Shown: positions 55,101 to 61,100 of the stretch, one piece after another
Layout: each line of letters begins with the position of its first letter
Position numbering within the stretch: the stretch's first letter is position 1
Assembly: GCF_015710975.1 (NCBI RefSeq)
Contig: NZ_CP049783.1
Span: 3,887,501-3,951,500 of the forward strand
Origin: Paenibacillus polymyxa
Lineage (GTDB): Bacteria; Bacillota; Bacilli; Paenibacillales; Paenibacillaceae
DNA length: 64,000 nucleotides
Direction: 5' to 3'
The notes under the pieces: model-generated
Databases searched by the model: none
Seen by the model: only the letters and a program-made list of their open reading frames with translations
Told to the model about the DNA's origin: nothing
Translations under genes and position numbers: made by a program

Positions 55101-58100
55101 GCCGTCAGGTGGAGCAACTGATTGCCTATTGCGAACAGGAGCCTGAGGCAGACTGCGGTAACATGAGCTATACATTATTGCTTGGGAGAAAGCACTGCAA
55201 TCATCGGCTTGCATGTGTTGCCCGCAATCAAGGTGAGCTTGTCATGTCCCTTAAAAGGTGGCTGGAAAAAGGCAATTCTTCTCAAGTTTATTATTCTGAA
55301 CTACACGAAAAAGACCAACGCATTCAAACGTCATTGAAGAGATATGGAAATGAATGTATTCAAAACTGTCAAAATGCAGGTGAAGCCCGCGAGTATTTGG
55401 AGCTTTTAACTACGATTGCGGATTTATATGTTCAGGGATATCCGTTAGACTTTGAACGTTTGTTTTCAAATGAACCGTATTGCAGAATCCCACTACCGAC
55501 TTATCCTTTTGCAAAAGAGCGGTATTGGGCGCCTGGGAATGAAACCCAAATGGCTAAAAGCATAAGTATAGAAAGTGAAACCAAATCAACGATTTCCAGA
55601 GCAGAGGCAAAACCTGTGGCTACAGCTACCCATACCCTGCTGCTGGAGCCAGTTTGGAAGGAGCAGGACGTATCGCCAGAGGTGGAAGCACCTACCTACG
55701 ACCGCCGTATCATCTTGCTGTGTGAGCCGGACAAGGCTTTACCTGAACGGCTCGAAGCGCGATTGAACGGAGCAGCGCAGATCTTGGCCTTCTCATCCGG
55801 GAAGAGCCGGGTGGATGAGCGGTTTCAGGCCTATGCCGTTCAGGCCTTTGAGAGCATCCAGGGCCTGCTCAAAGACAAGCCTGCTGGAAGGGTGCTGGTT
55901 CAGCTTGTCGTGACGGCGGCTGGAGAAGGGCGGCTCTTTTCAGGACTTTCGGGTCTGCTGAAGACCGCCCGACTGGAAAATCCAAAACTCATCGGCCAAT
56001 TGATCGAAGTGGAACAGGGAGAATCTGCGGAAAGCCTGCTGGCGAAGCTGGAGGAAAACAGCCGCAGTCCGGTGGATGGATGGATTCGCTATGAGGGCGG
56101 TCAACGCAAAACCGCTTGCTGGAACAGGTTGGAGCCATCTCGGTCAGAAGAGAAGCTGCCATGGAGAGACGGTGGCGTGTATCTCATTACCGGCGGCTCT
56201 GGCGGCCTGGGGCTGCTTGTTGCCGAAGAACTGGTTCGGCGCACCCAAGCAGCAACCTTAATCCTGACAGGCCGCTCGCCACTGGACGGCAACAGACAAA
56301 CCCGGCTGAAGGAGCTGGAGTCCTCAGGAGCCAGAGTAGTATACAAGCAGGGGGATATCACCGACAGGAACACGGTTACCAGCTTGTTGGAAAGCATTCA
56401 GGAAGAATTCGGGCGTGTTCATGGGATTATCCACTGCGCTGGGGTCATTCACGATAACTTCATTCTCAAGAAAAGCAGGGAAGAATTTATCGAGGTGCTG
56501 GGTCCGAAGGTTAAAGGGCTGGTTCATCTAGATGAGGTGAGCAGCGGTCAGGATTTGGACTTCTTCGTGCTCTTTTCCTCCATCTCGGGCAGTATGGGCA
56601 ATCCGGGACAGGCCGATTATGCCACCGCCAACGCCTTTATGGATGCGTACGCAGCATACCGGAATACCCTGGTGGAAGCCCAGCAACGGCGGGGCCGGAC
56701 GCTATCCATCCGCTGGCCGCTGTGGAAAGAAGGCGGGATGAGGATTGACGCGGATACGGAAAAGCTCATGAGACAGAACATGGGCATTACGCCTCTACAG
56801 ACCGAGTCGGGCATTCAGGCGTTGTACCAATGCCTGACCTCAAGCAAGGATCAGGTGATGGTCTTGGAAGGAGAGCCTGAGAAAATCGAGGCCTATCTGG
56901 CGAAAGCCGTCTCGCAGGCCGGTATCCGTGCGATACAGGCATCTGTGCCGAAGTTGGATGCGGGTTTACTGTACGAGAAAACTTTATATCGCCTCAAGGC
57001 GTTGTTGGGAGAGGTGACCCGTCTGAGCGTCGGTAGCATTGAAGCCCAAGAACCGCTAGAGCGTTATGGGATTGATTCGATTATGATTACCCAGCTCAAT
57101 GCCAAGCTGGCAGAGTCTTTTGGCGAGCTATCCAAGACGCTATTTTATGAGTATCAGACCTTGCGTGCCCTGGCGGAATATTTGGCGTCGGAATATGCAC
57201 TGGAGTGCATGCAATGGGTTGGAATGAGCACGGACAAGGAACGGGTAGAGGAAACGGCTGCGACAGCCCGGTACGCTGAAGAAGAAAGCACGCCAGTTGC
57301 GGAGCAAACGATTGCGGAGACGGTGGCAACGAAGTCCAGCCGTAGCTATGTGAAGCCTGTTCGAAGTTGTGCGGAGTCTGTCGCAGAGGAAACACGAGAG
57401 CCGATCGCCATCATTGGTATGGCAGGAAAGTATCCAGGTTCGAGGGATATGAATGAATATTGGGAAAATCTCAAGGCAGGGAAGGATTGTGTCAGCGAAA
57501 TCCCGCAGGAACGCTGGAAACTAGAAGGATTCTTCCATCCTGATAAAGAGGAAGCGGCTTCACATGGCAAAAGCTATAGCAAGTGGGGTGGCTTTATCGA
57601 GGGATTTGCTGAATTCGACCCATTGTTTTTCAATATTGCACCGCGGGAAGCACTTAGCATGGACCCTCAGGAACGGCTGTTTATTGAAGCCTGCTGGGAA
57701 GCGATGGAGGACGCGGGCTACACCAGAGAACAGCTTGCGGTACGACATAACAGCCGTGTAGGTGTGTTTGCGGGAATTACCAAAACAGGATTTGATTTAT
57801 ATGGTCTTGATCTGTGGAGGAAGGGAGCGCAAATATTCCCTCACACTTCCTTTAGCTCAGTAGCCAACCGGATTTCGTACCTGTTTAATTTGCAGGGGCC
57901 GAGCATGCCAGTGGATACGATGTGTTCATCCTCATTGACCGCGATTCATGAAGCGTGTGAGCATCTGTACCGCGGAGAATGCGAGTTGGCCATGGCAGGA
58001 GGAGTGAACCTGTATCTGCATCCGCTGAGTTATGTCGGACTTTGTGCGAATCAGATGCTGTCCGTAGACGGACAGTGCAAGAGCTTCGGAAAGGGAGGCA

Positions 58101-61100
58101 ACGGCTTTGTCCCAGGAGAAGGCGTGGGGGTAGTCCTATTGAAGCCGTTGTCGAAGGCGATAGCAGATGGGGACCCGATCCATGCGGTCATCCGGGGAAC
58201 GAGCATCAACCATGGAGGCAAGACCAACGGGTATACCGTGCCTAACCCGACTGCTCAAGGGGAGCTAATCCGGTCGGCTTTGGAACGAGCCGGGGTACAT
58301 GCCCGGACCATTAGCTATATCGAAGCTCACGGAACTGGCACAGAACTGGGAGATCCGATTGAAGTAACCGGTCTGACCCAGGCCTTCAGAAAGGACACGG
58401 CAGACAAGGGATTTTGCGCCGTGGGCTCTGTGAAGTCCAACATCGGACATTTGGAGGCGGCAGCGGGCATCGCAGGGATTGGGAAAATTGTCCTGCAGAT
58501 GAAAAACCGGACGCTGGTTCCCAGTCTGCATGCCCAGGAACTGAATCCGAACATTCCTTTTGAGCAGACGCCGTTTGTCGTCCAGCAGGAGCTGGAGGAA
58601 TGGAAGCGGCCAGTGGTTGAGCTCGATGGAGAGACACGGGAATACCCAAGAATGGCGGGGATTTCATCGTTTGGAGCAGGAGGCGCCAATGCTCATGTCA
58701 TCATCGAAGAGTACGTTCCGGAAGAGCAGTCGCCAATCTGTGTGACAGCTCACCATCCTGTGATTATCGTATTGTCAGCCAAAAATGAGGAACGGCTGAA
58801 GCAGCAGGTCGAGAGATTGCTGTCCGTGATCGAGAAAGGAGAGGTCACAGAAAGCAATCTGGCGGATGCAGCCTACACGCTTCAGGTTGGGCGCGAAGCG
58901 ATGGAAGAACGCCTGGCAGTCATTGCCGAATCGATGCCAGCGCTGGTGGAAAAGCTGGAAGGATTCATGAAAGACCAGACGGGGATCTCCGAGCTGTATC
59001 GAGGACAGGTCAAGCGAAACAAAGATGCGCTATCCGCACTGGTAGAAGATGAAGACATGGGGAAAACAATCGCTGCCTGGATCGGGAAACGGAAATACGC
59101 GAAGATAGTGGATCTGTGGGTGAAGGGACTGGCGATGGACTGGAGCATGCTTTACGGAGATGCCAAGCCGCAGCGAATGAGCCTGCCAGCCTATCCTTTT
59201 GCAAAGGAGCGGTATTGGGTCACAGATATTACGATCCCATCTGTAGAAAAAATTCAAATGGAATCTCAGGAAAAAGCAGTTCTTGTTCAGTCTCAAGTAA
59301 TGCAGTCTGCTCTTCCTGAAGCTTTAATGCCATCCAGTTTTTCGAGTAGTTCTGAAAAACCAAGCGGGATTTCTTTGCGGAATTTGTCAGACAGTCAGCC
59401 GCAGCTTAGCAAGTCTGCCAATCAGCAGACAGCACCGATTATTTTAACTTCCCCGGAAGGGGTAATGCACACGTCAGATAATGACAACGAGACGGAAGAG
59501 CAGGTGCCTGCTAGTCCTGCCCTATCCATATCGTCAGAAATATTGCAGGAGGAGCTGACAACAAGTCTGGCGCAAGCTTTATATATAGATCGGGACGAGA
59601 TCGATGAGGATAAAAACTTTGTTGATCTTGGATTGGATTCCATTATAGGCGTAGAGTGGATTCGAAACATTAATAAACATTACGACACATCCATAACAGC
59701 GACAAAAGTCTACGATTATCCGACCATACGGGAGTTTAGCAAATTTTTAGAAAAGGAATTGGGCAATCGTGTAGCCCAATTAATCATGCCGTCTTCTGCT
59801 GCGTCTATTCTGGATCAGGCGCCTGCAAAGCATTTACCGCCGCTCGTATCATTGGAAACGGATAAGCAGACAGAGGCCTCACTTCAGATTAATTTAATGC
59901 CGATATCGCCTGAAAAGCAGCCGCAATTCGGCACGATTCCGTCTGGTGTCTCTACAGAGCAATTACGGAAAGAACTGACGGCAAGCCTAGCTGAAGCCTT
60001 GTACATGGAGCAAAGCGAGATTGAGGCAGATAGAAACTTTATAGACATCGGTTTGGATTCGATTATAGGCGTAGAATGGATTCGAAATTTGAATAAGCGC
60101 TACGGCACATCCATTGCAGCTACCAAGGTCTACGACTATCCGACTATTCTGCAATTTACCGAGTTTTTGGCACAAGAAATCAATAAGCACGGGGGCAAGA
60201 AAAGCTTCGTTCAGAAGCCCTTGAACACAGTCTCGGACACGGTCAAACCTATAGCAGAAGTCCATTTACCGCGACCAGACACGATCCAATGCTCTCCAGC
60301 GCAGCTCCCTAAGGAGGAAACGGTGCCATTGCGTCGGGTAAAAGCAGAAGAGGAATCAGTGCCAGCAACTTCGGAAAATCAAGATGCAATTGCAATTGTT
60401 GGGATTGCGGGAAGATATCCTGGTGCCGAAGATGTACAGCAATATTGGAAAAATCTCGCTCAAGGTCAAAACTCCATTGTTGAAATCCCGAAGAACCGCT
60501 GGGACGTAGACCCGTTGTATGATCCGCGTCCGGCACAAGAGGGGAAAGTAAATTGCAAGTGGCTGGGTGCCTTGAAGGATATAGAATATTTTGATCCGTT
60601 ATTTTTTAATATATCTCCTACCGAGGCGGAAGGGATGGACCCGCAGCAGCGCATCTTTTTGCAGGAAGCCTATAAAGCCTTTGAGGATGCAGGTTATAGC
60701 GGCTCACAGTTGGGAAATAAAAAATGCGGTGTTTATCTTGGCATTTTAAATAATGAGTACAGTATGATGCGCTACAAAAATGAAGCACAGTTCAGCAATA
60801 CTACCGGGAACAGCAACGCTATTGCAGCGGCTCGTATTTCCTATTTCCTTAATTTGAAAGGACCCGCCATATCCGTAGATACGGCATGCTCCTCATCGCT
60901 GGTGGCAACTCACCTTGCTTGCCAGGCTTTATCAAATAAAGAGATTGAAATGGCGCTGGTCGGCGGTGTGTCCTTATACCTGACTCCTGAATCCTATATA
61001 GGTATGTCTGCATCCGGAATGTTGTCACCAGATGGTCAGTGTAAGACATTTGACAATAGTGCCAACGGCTTTGTTCCAGGCGAAGGAGCAGGGGTGCTGG

